DNA of 64,000 nt. It comes from Hexactinellida sp. DTS-2022 (lineage: Eukaryota; Porifera; Hexactinellida). The notes beneath the pieces were generated by a model, which was not told the origin of the DNA, searched no databases, and saw nothing but the letters and a program-made list of their open reading frames with translations. The position numbers were made by a program, and so were the translations under genes. Where the stretch lies: assembly GCA_028753945.1 (NCBI GenBank), contig JAPNXP010000002.1, positions 13,392,001 through 13,456,000 of the forward strand, given 5' to 3'. This document shows, one piece after another, positions 44,580 to 55,045 of the stretch; positions within the stretch are counted from its first letter, which is position 1, and the number at the start of each line of letters is the position of its first letter.

Positions 44580-45259
44580 TATAGAATCTATAGATATACT
44601 TTTTTAAAAATTTTTAATTATCTCAGAGATGGTGCAAGATAGAAACAAACTTCCAATTTATCAATTGATCCTTATGCTCTTAACATATTGGTCTTAACAC
44701 CTTGAGGTGATGATGACATCGTAAAAAATGTGTTTTCACAATTTTGTGAATACGACATTGCGAGTGTGTTAGTTGGCGTTGGGTAGACACCCAACGTGCA
44801 CAGAAAAAATGCTGACTCATCACCCATTATATTCATACTGAAACAAGAATATCTCTGAAATGAAGTGGGCTAAAAGGAAATTTCCAACAGATTAAGAGTC
44901 GTTACCTTCCGAAACACCTTTCTGAAATAGTTTTTATAGTGATGATTACGGGACAAAAATCTAAAATTACATGATGTCGGCACAGATCTAATTTGAGATT
45001 TTTAATTCTAATTTCCAATTTGTTAAGACTTGTTAGTTGCTTGCTATACAATAAATTTAAGCAAAATCGTTGAAAGTGGTGAAATCACTGGATGACTTGA
45101 TACGGAATTCCCCTGTAATAATCTAGCATATGTCGATCGTATACCAAGCTGCACATATGTTCACACCTTCGGGGAATATTTCAAGGCATTATCACCTAAA
45201 CTCTATTCAGGACAGCGGGTGCGGTCGGGCATCACTATTTTAGAATCTATAGTAGTGTA

Positions 45260-45468
45260 CAGTGATGTTTTTTTTTGGGGGCTCGGGGGGGGCGCCCCCC
45301 CCCACTTATTTCGCGAGGGGGGGCGCTTATATCCCAGGGGGGGCGCTCCTTCATATCAGTTATCTATAGAATTCATTATTGGGGGCCGTTTTCACCTATG
45401 TTTTCTAAGAAAATGCTAAATTCGAAAAGGGAGCGCCCCTCACTTCTTTTTTTGGCAAAACACCACTG
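45260..45468. mobile_element. hAT-type MITE, 209 bp
   Basis: Ends CAGTGATGTTTT and AAACACCACTG. Exact 8-bp duplication GTAGTGTA at 45252-45259 and 45469-45476. The interior has G-runs and C-runs (GGGGGGGCGCCCCCC). Short open frames over it are artefacts. Confidence 0.9.
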
Positions 45469-45690
45469 GTAGTGTAAATTGGATTTTCAATCCAACACAC
45501 CCCTCGGTGTCGGTCGCTTCGTGATGGATAACTCAACCACTACGCGGTCTCGCAATAGACAATGTATATAAACAAAATGTTTTAGAAAAATTAGAATCCG
45601 TACTCACCATAGTTGTTTTCCTATAGTATAATCCCCGTTGGAAGCTAACCTATAGGTTCCATTGAATCTTCATTTTATTTAAGTATTTTA

Positions 45691-46419
45691 TAGGGCTGAA
45701 ACGAATATACCGAATATTCGTTCGAAATGATTGAACGAATATACCGAATATTCGTTCGAAATGATTGAACGAATATTCGTTCGTTTGCAAACGAATATTC
45801 GTTTGGACGAATACTAGATTAAAACGGATATTCGTTGACTAATTTCGGACATCAACAAAACTTTTGTATAGCTTAGAGCAGGGGTTCTCAACCGGGGGGT
45901 ATTTGGAGGATTTTAGGGGGAAATTTTTTAACAATTTGGTCATACCTTATAATATCTCTACAAAGTAAAATTACATAAATACTTACAAAGGTGACCAAAA
46001 TATACAAGTAACCTATTTACTATACAACACGATAAGTTTACTACTGATTCTTATTCATATTCTCTCTTGTTTGGAATGAATAATATAATACAATTTACAG
46101 TTAACATTTATGGGGGGGGGGGAAATGTCTAGAAATTTCGAAAGGGGGGTAACATGATTGTTTCGGTTAAGAACCCCTGGCTTAGAGATATCGCAAATAT
46201 AAATTCCAACCTAAACTAGCTGATTATTGGTTAACTTGTATATAATACACTTTGTAACTATTATTATACCATTGTAACATTATCGAAAACCTATTTTCCA
46301 ATTATTTTGTCTCATGAAATTGATTTAATGCTTAGTCATCCAAACGAACGAATATTCGAATATTCGTTCGTTTAGAAAAAGGTTCGTTCGTTACATTTCG
46401 AATATTTGTTTCAGCCCTA
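45691..46419. mobile_element. hAT-type element with CGAATATTCG words, host to a nested hAT
   Basis: Ends TAGGGCTGAAACGAATAT and AATATTTGTTTCAGCCCTA. Exact duplication GTATTTTA at 45683-45690 and 46420-46427. Subterminal regions are arrays of CGAATATTCGTTCG. A second hAT element is nested at 45879-46179. Confidence 0.92.
45879..46179. mobile_element. Nested hAT-type MITE, 301 bp
   Basis: Ends CAGGGGTTCTCAACCGG and TCGGTTAAGAACCCCTG. Exact duplication GCTTAGAG at 45871-45878 and 46180-46187. It is inserted inside the hAT element 45691-46419, hence younger. Confidence 0.93.
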
Positions 46420-46678
46420 GTATTTTAGTAAACAAAACATTAAATATTCATATTAGAAATTTTTAAATACGAAATTCTAAATCAATAACGTGTACTTGTT
46501 TACCTATAATAACATATGGAAGCTAGTTTCTGTCTCAATATAAATGCGTTTTCTATTCCCCCATCATTTTAAAACAATCCGGACAAACAACAAACAATGA
46601 ACAAACAAACAAACAAACAAACAAACAAACAACAATCGAGTTTTAATTATGAATCCAATATTACGTATAGTATAGGAA

Positions 46679-47886
46679 GGGGGCTGACTGAATAGTGGAA
46701 TCTAGTGGAATCTAGTGGAATCCAGTGGAATCCAGTGGAATCTAGTGGAACCTAGTGGAATCTAGTGGAATCCAGTGGAACCTAGTGGAATCCAGTGGAA
46801 TCTAGGGTGACTGAATGGTGGAATCTAGTGGAATCCAGTGGAATCTAGTGGAATTACTAAATTTTAGTGGAATTGACTGAACGGTGGAATCGAGTGGATT
46901 TTCTAAAAACCGACTGAACAGTGGAATCGAGTGGAATCTTTGACTGAATAGTGGAATCGAGTGGAATCGAGTGGAATTTGACTGAATAGTGGAATCGAGT
47001 GGAATTTGATTAAATTGTTAAACACTACGTATATGCTATAAGCTACGTGTGTATCATATTACGTTAATTTTCGCCCATGTAAAATTGTTTGCAACGATTA
47101 AACTAGTGTTGTGCAAAAAGTGGCACAATATGTACTATATTAGTATTCTTACTAATCATCTCTATTGAACTGCCCAATGAATACCAACTGGAGTTGCTAA
47201 GGAATTGTTGATAAATAATGTTTATAAGATGTGTCTAAATAACATGGTAACAAAGCCTAACAGTAACTCAATAGTATTTATTTGTTAGACTTTGTTACCA
47301 TGTTATTTAGACACATCCTATAAACATTATTTATCAACAATTCCTTAGCAAATCCAGTTGGTATTCATTGGGCAGTTCAATAGAGGTGATTAGTCAGAAT
47401 AATAATATAGTATCACATTGTGTCACTTCATGCACAACACTAGTTTAATTGTTGCAAACAATTTTACATGGGCGAATATTAACGTAATATGATGGACATG
47501 TAGCTTATAGCATATACGTGGTGTTTAACAATTTAATCAAATTCCACTCGATTCCACTATTCAGTCAAATTCCACTCGATTCCACTCGATTCCACTCGAT
47601 TCCACTATTCAGTCAAAGATTCCACTCGATTCCACTGTTCAGTCGGTTTTTAGAAAATCCACTCGATTCCACCGTTCAGTCAATTCCACTAAAATTTAGT
47701 AATTCCACTAGATTCCACTAGATTCCACTGGATTCCACTAGATTCCACCATTCAGTCACCCTAGATTCCACTGGATTCCACTAGGTTCCACTGGATTCCA
47801 CTAGATTCCACTAGGTTCCACTAGATTCCACTGGATTCCACTGGATTCCACTAGATTCCACTAGATTCCACTATTCAGTCAGCCCC
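46679..47886. mobile_element. Foldback element, 1.2 kb, GTGGAATC arrays
   Basis: A near-complete hairpin: arms of about 580 bp meet around 47257-47285. Each outer arm is an array of GTGGAATCTA/GTGGAATCCA units (reverse complement on the other side), and the inner arm is unique sequence. Termini GGGGGCTGACTGAATAG and CTATTCAGTCAGCCCC. Exact 8-bp duplication TATAGGAA at 46671-46678 and 47887-47894. No transposase. The 8-bp duplication and huge arms recall Galileo-type foldbacks of the P superfamily or hAT relatives; the class is an inference. Confidence 0.9.
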
Positions 47887-48725
47887 TATAGGAAGCACAC
47901 TAAAAACCTAGGGGCAACCCCAAATTTCACATATCAAAAACAAATTTGAGGAAGTCTCCCCCCAAATATGGGGTAGGGGACATCCCTCCAAAGTGAGTTT
48001 CTGTGGGTATTTCGGGGAGGCCCCCTCCCCCCCAAATACATATTAAATTGTATAAAATGGGGTGGTCCCCACAAAAAAGTTTTCATGTTTACAGATTTGC
48101 GTGAATCCCCCCCAAATTAAACCCTACACGGCAATCATTAAACCATTAATTGAGTAAATCATCAATGAATTGTTAATTTCGATCAGATAGAAGTTGTACA
48201 GCAAAGCTGGCCATCCTGAAAAGTTATACGGCGCTCGGCGCACCAGCCGTACCGGGTATGCCGCCCTTGTATATGCAACCAAGGCTTCAACCAGGGCTAT
48301 TACAAATGAGCGCCTAACATGCTTTGCGAAAGTATTTGTTAGTTTAAACTTTAAATGGTGATTTTGCATTCCTTCTTTGGGAATGTTTCAAATTTTGCCC
48401 GCGTAGAAATAAACAAAATAGATTAACGCGCGCCTTTAATTGAATTACAGTTGGAATTGCTTTATTAGATAGTTAATATGTATGTAATGATGGTCCCGGA
48501 AGGAGTATGCTAGTGAGGATACTGACATAGGGGAAGTACGAATACAGAGAGAGAGAGAGAGAGAGAGAGCGCGCGTATCAGGCACTATATTTTGGTGGTT
48601 GTCAAATAGTGCCTCAAAAAGTAATGAATCTAATGATGTCTGTAAAGCTGTAATAGCGACCTGGCAAGTGAAGCGCGTTACTAGAGTATACAGTACTGTA
48701 CATCAGGATTGGGGCGGGTCACAGG
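47887..48725. other. Gene-free stretch with C-rich runs and a GA microsatellite
   Basis: Contains GGGG/CCCC-rich tracts at about 47910-48120 that look like an eroded DNA element, a minus-strand open frame of 81 codons (48124-48369) with no recognisable domain, and a GA repeat (48545-48569). Nothing else is supported. Confidence 0.5.
48545..48569. repeat. GA microsatellite
   Basis: Uninterrupted AG/GA dinucleotides followed by a short GC alternation (GCGCGCG). Confidence 0.9.
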
Positions 48726-49025
48726 CAGGGGCGTCGGAAGCGTGAAATCGGGGAGAGGGTAATCAGAATTTAGGGGGGGCACAGAACAAAAACTAATTCT
48801 TAGTAGTATAAAACCCACGTGATTTTATGTCTTTTTTTATAGTTTCACATCGGGTAAGAGCAGTAGTATCATGACATTTGAACTCATGTATATCATTGGT
48901 GTTGTTATTTCATCTATTAGGACAGGGGAAGGGGGCACAGGCGAGGGGATGCACAGATGAGGGGGGCACCGAGATTTTTGAGGGGGGCACGTGCCCCCCT
49001 GTGCCCCCCCCTTCTGACGCCCCTG
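48726..49025. mobile_element. hAT-type MITE, 300 bp
   Basis: Ends CAGGGGCGTCGGAAGC and CTTCTGACGCCCCTG. Exact 8-bp duplication GTCACAGG at 48718-48725 and 49026-49033. Subterminal GGGGGGCAC and GTGCCCCCC blocks. Confidence 0.93.
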
Positions 49026-49681
49026 GTCACAGGGTCAAATGGTACAATATAATTACTCAAGGACCCAGTTCAACACTTATTATAAATTGTGCAAATTGTG
49101 ATAACTAACTAATTAAGATGTTGTATTATGGCGGCTGGTTGAAGATATTGCCTGCTATTTTTTTTAAGTAATTTAGCACACCGGAAAGGTTAATTTTTCA
49201 CACACCTAGAATTTACTACTTATGTCTGCTGAGTCAGGTTACTTATTTTCAATAAAAATTCCGCCATATAATATGTCCACACAAATTTGCTTTATGAACA
49301 TTGCATCAAAAATCGTTGACTTGAATTATGAAGAGATGATTATGTAATATGAAATCAAGGCTGTATAGAAGACATAATCACAAAATACTATATCGCATCA
49401 TTGACTGCATCCTATAAAACATTACCTTACCTGATGCAATATTCTATTTTGGAGACGGCCCCCAACCTTAGACAACCAAGCCAATTCAATAATAATCAAA
49501 TATTGACGACAGAAGAAATGTAATTTAAGTCCTCCTCTTGGGCTGATAGATTATAATTTATTCAATACATTAACATAAAATAATGGACATATTATGCACA
49601 AAGATGAAATAAGATATTTAAGCAAATCTGATAGGTTAAATTATTAGTGGATAAATTCGAATAAGAATAATTTATTGGGAA

Positions 49682-50338
49682 ATGGCGAGTTATATCCCAG
49701 CAAAGGAGGTGAAAAAGACGAAAGAAAACTACACAGAAATAAAATCAACATGCGATAGTATTTCACAATTGAAATCAGGTTCAAGCTGGGTCATTATTGG
49801 CTATTCACGTAATACTGAGTTCGATTCACTCGCAGTAATTAAAGAGGGTTTACAATGGAATATTCTATTACAAATATTGCCTTATAATGAAGTATGCTAC
49901 GTATTTGTAAGGGTGGAATTTGGGAAAATGCCAGGAGCTTGTTATCTAATTATATGGACAGGTGAAGAAGTGAGCGAAGGAAAAAAAGTTAGCGTTAAAG
50001 AAAATGAAAAGAAAATACTTGATTTACTTTCAAACTATGAAGAAGTTATATACGCGAGCTCACATGGAAATCTAAACAGACAGATTACAGAACGTTTCAA
50101 AATTAATCGGACACGACATGGAAGTTTGATGAGCAGTACTTTCAAAAAAGTAAAAAAACCCTTGAAAATGACAGGATTTGAGAGAGCTTCAAGTGTGCAC
50201 TTTAAAACCCAAAATTGTCGAACTTCCAATTTCTTCTTATACAACACTGAAGAAAAATGTTCCAATCCAGAAAGAAAAGTTTCCGAACAAGTGATTCAAG
50301 AAAAACTAAAAAGCGGTGAGATTATATATATTGGTTAA
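49682..50338 (+). CDS. ADF-homology domain protein, coactosin/drebrin type, 218 aa
   Basis: Single exon; ATG at 49682. Residues about 1-145 resemble an actin-depolymerizing-factor homology fold: SSWVIIGYSRNTEF, a central helix region, then YVFVRVEFGKMPGACYLIIW and TGEEVSEGKKVSVKENEKKI. That last part matches the FVRF...ALITWIGE and kinase-like long-helix positions of coactosin and drebrin-like/Abp1 domains, which bind F-actin without severing it. The basic C-terminal 70 residues (FKKVKKPLKM, TEEKCSNPERK) are not family sequence. I cannot decide between coactosin and drebrin-like, and divergence is considerable. Confidence 0.65.
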   Translation: MASYIPAKEVKKTKENYTEIKSTCDSISQLKSGSSWVIIGYSRNTEFDSLAVIKEGLQWNILLQILPYNEVCYVFVRVEFGKMPGACYLIIWTGEEVSEGKKVSVKENEKKILDLLSNYEEVIYASSHGNLNRQITERFKINRTRHGSLMSSTFKKVKKPLKMTGFERASSVHFKTQNCRTSNFFLYNTEEKCSNPERKVSEQVIQEKLKSGEIIYIG

Positions 50339-50534
50339 GAATTATTGTGTAGAATTAAGTTAGTATAGCATTCCTTTGAAACTGTGAAATTCGTTTGTTT
50401 ATTATACTCAGAGCATCAAAGGAGCGCGCTTTATTTGGTTACAAATTATTTATCAGAATTATTTATAGAAATAACATTACATGTTTGAATTTAGTGGAGC
50501 GATTAAAAACAACGGCTTACTTATATGGCGGCCG

Positions 50535-50648
50535 CCGACATATAAGCAAATCTCGCCGACAAATAATGATTTGGCCGACATATAAGCAAATTTCGCCGAC
50601 AAATAATGATTTGGCCGACATATAAGCAAAATCTCGCCGACATATAAG
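50535..50648. repeat. 40-bp tandem repeat, nearly three copies
   Basis: The unit starts CCGACATATAAGCAAAT and includes CGCCGACAAATAATGATTTGG. Copies at 50535-50574 and 50575-50614 and a partial third to 50648. Reverse-complement fragments (CCAAATCATTATTTGTCGGC) reappear near 50833-50870, suggesting a palindromic element from about 50505 to 50900. Confidence 0.8.
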
Positions 50649-51064
50649 GAATTCATCTAAAATTGAACGAATTAGAGGAAAAGTCCCTGCAAGATTCAAA
50701 ATAAATAATCTATTATGGAGGGAAAAACCTAGCTACTACTAAGAAGCGACAATGAATTGGGAGCGAACCAAAAGCCTGAACTTTTAAAGTGAGTATTATG
50801 GAGTATTAGAGGAAAGGTCCTGAATCAACTCGGCCAAATCATTATTTGTCGGCGACATTTGGTTATATGTCGGCTAGCCGACATTGTAGGCGGCCTACAA
50901 AAAGTTATTTCTAAAAACAATATATTCAACCAAAATTTTTGTTGCAATATTATCCAAATGCCATCCGCCATTTTCTCGGTTGCAGAATGAACTACGATAC
51001 GTATATCATCATCATGTGAATCCGATTAATGCTTGAGGAGCACTAAATACTCTAGTTATAACTG

Positions 51065-52011
51065 ATGTCTCTCAATAAACTTCCACGTAAATCGAATAGT
51101 ACAGTCAGGTCTGCTTATTATGAACAAGATTTTGTCTGCTTAATATGAAGATTTTTTATAATGAACAAATCCTACGGTCCCCAATTAACAACTTACATAG
51201 GGTTTGTATTAAGTTGAGTTCGCTTATTATGAAGTCTCTCTAATATTAATACAATTATTGGACCATTGAATGTTCATAATAAAAGAACCTGACTGTAGTT
51301 TGCGACGAATTAATTAACGATTTATTGACTATAACTCATTTCATAGATACAACAAAGCAGTTCTTACACGCAAAAGTTATCATAATTGGAGATATTGCTG
51401 TTGGAAAATCTTCTTTAATTCGCACTTATATAAGCGGATCCGAGCAAACAATAACAACGCCTACAATTCCAGCTGACTATTTCTCAAAATCAATCAAATC
51501 ACAGGATAATATTATTCTAAATCTAGAGATTTGGGACACGATGGGCGAAGAAAACTATGTTTCATTAGCGCCCATTTGGTATAGATATGCCGCTGCAGCT
51601 ATATTTGTTTATGATAAGACAGATCGAGAAACTTTTCGGCACATAGGAGATTGGCTAGAAAGAGTCAAAACGTACACTGAGCCTTACATAACTATACTTG
51701 TCGGACATAAATCTGATTTATTTAATGATGAAGCAGTTAAAAAGACGGAAGGCTTAAACTATGCATTCGAGAAAGGAATGATGTTCACAGAGACTAGTAT
51801 AAAAGATGTTAAGAGTATTGAACAAACTTTCAATTTGCTGTCCAAGCGACTAATTCCCAAATTGCTAGAACTAGAAAAAGGCACTCAATGCTATAACAGA
51901 TGTCGGGGAAAGACAACAGGTGTTACTGACAAAGTTAATCTGAAGTCCAGTTTTAAGCTGAATAATCGCATTGAAGTTCAGGCTGAAAACAAGTCCAGTA
52001 AATGTTGTTAA
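51065..52011 (+). CDS. Divergent Rab-family GTPase, two exons, 228 aa
   Basis: Exon 1 is 51065-51086 (7 codons plus one base), exon 2 is 51347-52011. The donor CAC|GTAAAT and acceptor TTTCATAG|AT give an in-phase junction (His8). Without this exon the reading frame has no ATG before the P-loop. G1 is GDIAVGKS (22-29). Switch II reads WDTMGEE (70-76) where Rabs have WDTAGQE, so the catalytic glutamine is Glu and the neighbouring alanine is Met. G4 reads VGHKSD where NKxD is usual, and G5 is ETSIKD. The C-terminus KCC is a geranylgeranylation site. The SLAPIWYRYAAAAIFVYD stretch recalls the Rab5/21/22 group. It is probably membrane-bound with slow or no GTP hydrolysis (inference). Confidence 0.82.
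51112..51295. mobile_element. TA-type MITE, CAGTCAGGTCTGCTTA family, Rab intron
   Basis: CAGTCAGGTCTGCTTATTAT at the left and TAATAAAAGAACCTGACTG at the right; TA follows the right end. It takes up 184 of the 260 bp of the intron, leaving 76 bp of other intron sequence. Confidence 0.85.
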
Positions 52012-52129
52012 AATAGTTTCAATGTATTTGTGTAATGATAATTAAATGATTAGTCAAAAATTTATTTTTATTAATTTACTATTATTCATCTCATTAACCA
52101 CTATTGACTAGAACCCTCGATTTTTTATA

Positions 52130-52431
52130 CACTCAAACCTCGAGATCCGGACCTCTCAGATTCGGGCACCTTTATTGGTGTAAAGCCAAGCTAAATATGT
52201 ATTAATTTAACCAATAATGGAGTTTAATAACAAAATTATATAACGAATACATATCTTAAATTATCCACAATCCGCTAAAAACATCAGTTTTTATTTTGAA
52301 TGAATTTAGAAATATGGATCAGAGACTTTTTAATTGCATATATACCAGCCATTGTATTTCTCACATCCGGGCAAATTCCGAGTTACGGGCACCCTCCGGA
52401 CCACAGTGCTCGGATAAGGGAGGTTGAAGTG
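52130..52431. mobile_element. TA-flanked MITE, CACTCAAACCTCG family
   Basis: CACTCAAACCTCGAGATCCG at the left; CGGATAAGGGAGGTTGAAGTG at the right with TA flanks. The interior has GGGCACC/GGTGCC words facing each other. It lies 118 bp downstream of the Rab stop codon. Confidence 0.7.
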
Positions 52432-53879
52432 TATTTTCGAATATTTACTGAAAAGAGAAAATGAATAATAAATAATCGCATACATAATCTGCGCATGGGC
52501 GGCCTTAGGAGGGGCGAGTAGGGCGACACAGCCCAGGGCGCCACTCCTTGGGTGCGCTTAAGGCCTATTGTCGGCGCCATATGCGCCGAGCCTGAAGGAA
52601 AATTGGGGCGCTTAAGCCCCACCTGGTAGGTTGCGATCTCATTTAGCGAGCATCCCTCAAAATGTATTAACTGATTGAGTTCCTGGTACGATCAAGATTT
52701 TACAAAGTTCGGCGCACCTGGTTTCCTCAAAATGTACCAAAATTTATTTAGCGACTATTGTTTTAGGAGGTTATAACCAGGGGTGGAAACAGCTCGGATG
52801 TTAACAGCAAACAGCAATTTATGCTGTTAACAACAACTTTTAAGGGATTTTCACGAGTCATTTGATTAACTCAATGACTCGCGTGTGACCATGAGTCATC
52901 GAGTCAGACTCGGTGACTTGTCCCGCAATCCCGCGTAATTTGTGGGGTTAAATCTTTATTGCGGGCCATTGGCCCGCAATAAACCCACAACAATCCTACA
53001 CAATATGTACTACTCAACGACTGTCAGGACAGTCAGGTAAGTCAATGACCAATTAACACACCACATTGTTAAACTTTATCGATTTATCCCCATTTTACTG
53101 TAATTTTAGTATTCTTAGTTTACGACTTCTTGCAATTTGCACTCGGGCCGTACAGGCCAGTTTAAAACTTAAACTTTCGGCCCGCGTGTAACTCTGGATT
53201 ACATGTACTACAGCAAGGTGTTCAAATGCCCTTAACAGCTACTCACTAGCTTCTAAGAGCAAATAAGCGCTGTAAACAGTGTTGTAGAATAGGAACTTGG
53301 AAAGATTCATATTCCGTTCGTAGGGGGAGCGCGGAAGGTTGTCCTCGCCCGGGCGCCAATTTGGCTAAGGCCGTCCTGATAATCCCATACTCTGAATTTA
53401 TTTATCATAATCATTTGGATTAGTCAGAATAAAAACGAATAGAATTGAAAGAAACTTATCAAGATTTTTTAAATAAACAACATAATTACAGATATCTGAG
53501 AAGTAAGAATTAGCTAAACTACAAAAGGGGTCGGCAATCTTCCTGTGGAGAGTGCCAAAATAATAATAATATAGGCTAAGGGAAACGCCTTAGGTAAATC
53601 AATGTGTGATCTACTGAGTCCTTAAATATGAATTCCCATTTCCCATTCGCCAATAATAAATTTCATATACATATAGTTAACTGATCTCGAGATTTTAACA
53701 ATATTACCATATATGGAAAGGTGTGAACATCGCATAACTTACATTCCACAAATATTTTCGATAAACCAATATGACCGTTGGACTCCCAAAATATGACTTC
53801 CTACTCAACAATAATACATTTCCTATGTCTAGCATTAGCGGATTACGGGATATCATTAAGTACACAATCTTACCGTTCA
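52432..53879. other. Gene-free stretch
   Basis: Includes a possible eroded hAT element (GGGCGGCCTTAGGAGG near 52499 facing TTTGGCTAAGGCCGTCCTG near 53360, no duplication found) and a fragment of the GC-rich repeat near 53125-53200. No credible exon. Confidence 0.5.
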
Positions 53880-54840
53880 GCATATTTGTTTACCTAAAAT
53901 ATTCTTTGAAAGCTAACTTCTAGGTTGATTTTGATTTTTCATTAATTCGTTTACCTATTTTGTGTAAACAACAAGAATAAATATTCATATTATAAATTTC
54001 TAAATGCGAAATTCGTGTTCAGCATGGGTCTGACTGAATGGTGGAAAATGGTAGAATTTCTGAATTTTCGTCGAAATGACTGAATGGTGGAGACTGGTGG
54101 AATTTCTAAAAATCGACTGAAAGGTGGAAAATGGTGGAAAACGACTGAATGGTAGAAAAAAGTAGAAAGTTGTGGAAAATGGCTGAATGATGGGACCATC
54201 TTTATAATAAGTTTTAATAGTGATATTTATAAAGAATCACTTCTAACTTTGCTCAACATCAGAGACTATATTCTGTGTGATAAATACCTATTTTAAAACT
54301 TTATACTACGCAAGTGCAAATCTCCATCCTCAGTAGCATTTATTGTCCTCAAATTTCATATCATATTTATTCTGTTATTCACTCTATATTATATTGCCAT
54401 AATTCTAATGTATCTTAGTATTTTTTTGCCGCTCGTATAAGGATGCCTTATTGGTATGGATGATGTGCGACGTCCGTAGTTCCGTCCATCCACCTATTCT
54501 TCAAATATAGTAGGCCGATATAATTAAATTGGTGCTTATGGCATGGAATATAAGTCTCTGATGTTGAGCAAAGTTAGAAGCACTAATAAAAATATTATGA
54601 AGATGGTTCCACCATTCAGTAGTTTTCCACCATTTTTCCACCTTCAGTCGATTTTTAGAAATTCCACCATTTCCCACCATTCAGTCAGATCCTTCAGCAT
54701 ATTTGTTTACCAATTATAACATTTGGAAGTTAATTTATATCTCATAATATAAATGCGGTTTATATTCCTCCATCACTTTAATACAATCCGGACAAACAAA
54801 CTAACAAATAAACAAACAAACAACAATCGAGATTTGAATA
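53880..54840 (+). repeat. Helitron-like dispersed repeat (copy 4), split by a foldback element
   Basis: Family blocks GAAAGCTAACTTCTAGGTTG and CGAAATTCGTGTTCAGCAT precede, and ATTTGTTTACC, TCCGGACAAACAAACTAACA and CAACAATCGAGATTTG follow, the foldback at 54026-54692. Confidence 0.55.
54026..54692. mobile_element. Foldback element, 667 bp, related to 46679-47886
   Basis: Termini GGGTCTGACTGAATGGTGG and CCACCATTCAGTCAGATCC. Exact 8-bp duplication TTCAGCAT at 54018-54025 and 54693-54700. Outer arms carry GACTGAATGGTGGAAA-type units; an inner inverted segment (CTAACTTTGCTCAACATCAG and its complement) flanks about 280 bp of unique DNA. It shares the CTGACTGAAT terminus and duplication length with the larger foldback. 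Confidence 0.88.
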
Positions 54841-54876
54841 TTACGTATGGATGGATATTTTCGTCACTATTGAGAG

Positions 54877-55045
54877 CAGGGGCGCCAAGAGGGGGGGTAG
54901 GGGGGGCAGTTGCCCCGGGGCCCGTGAAAATAAGGAAATCGTGTAAAAATGAACATTTGGGTTTGGGAAAGGTTCCAGAGGGGCCCATCATTATTGTTTT
55001 GCCCCGGGGCCCGCAAAGCCTCTGGTAATCCTCTCGGCGGCCCTG
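54877..55045. mobile_element. hAT-type MITE, 169 bp
   Basis: Ends CAGGGGCGCCAAGAGG and CCTCTCGGCGGCCCTG (imperfect). Exact 8-bp duplication ATTGAGAG at 54869-54876 and 55046-55053. Interior GCCCCGGGGCCCG occurs on both sides. Open frames across it are not genes. Confidence 0.92.

Larger units (their letters stand above)
45560..46645 (+). repeat. Helitron-like dispersed repeat (copy 3), split by a hAT element
   Basis: The family blocks (GGAAGCTAACCTATAGGTTC, then TCCGGACAAACAACAAACAA, (AAAC)n and CAACAATCGAGTTTTAATTA) are interrupted by the hAT element at 45691-46419. The foldback element at 46679 follows. Confidence 0.55.

Noticed and set aside
47518..47721. 67-codon frame of repeated FHSIPLFSQ units
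   Set aside because: It is the translation of the GTGGAATC array in the foldback arm, not a gene.
48124..48369. 81-codon minus-strand frame
   Set aside because: No recognisable domain, no splice or promoter support; it may be a remnant of a mobile element.
51325..51346. TTG at 51325 as start of the Rab gene
   Set aside because: No ATG occurs in that frame before the P-loop; an in-phase 22-nt exon starting at ATG 51065 with good splice sites explains the start better.
52497..53378. hAT element GGGCGGCCTTAG ... CTAAGGCCGTCCTG
   Set aside because: Ends match imperfectly and the flanks do not give an 8-bp duplication; kept only as a remark in the gene-free stretch.
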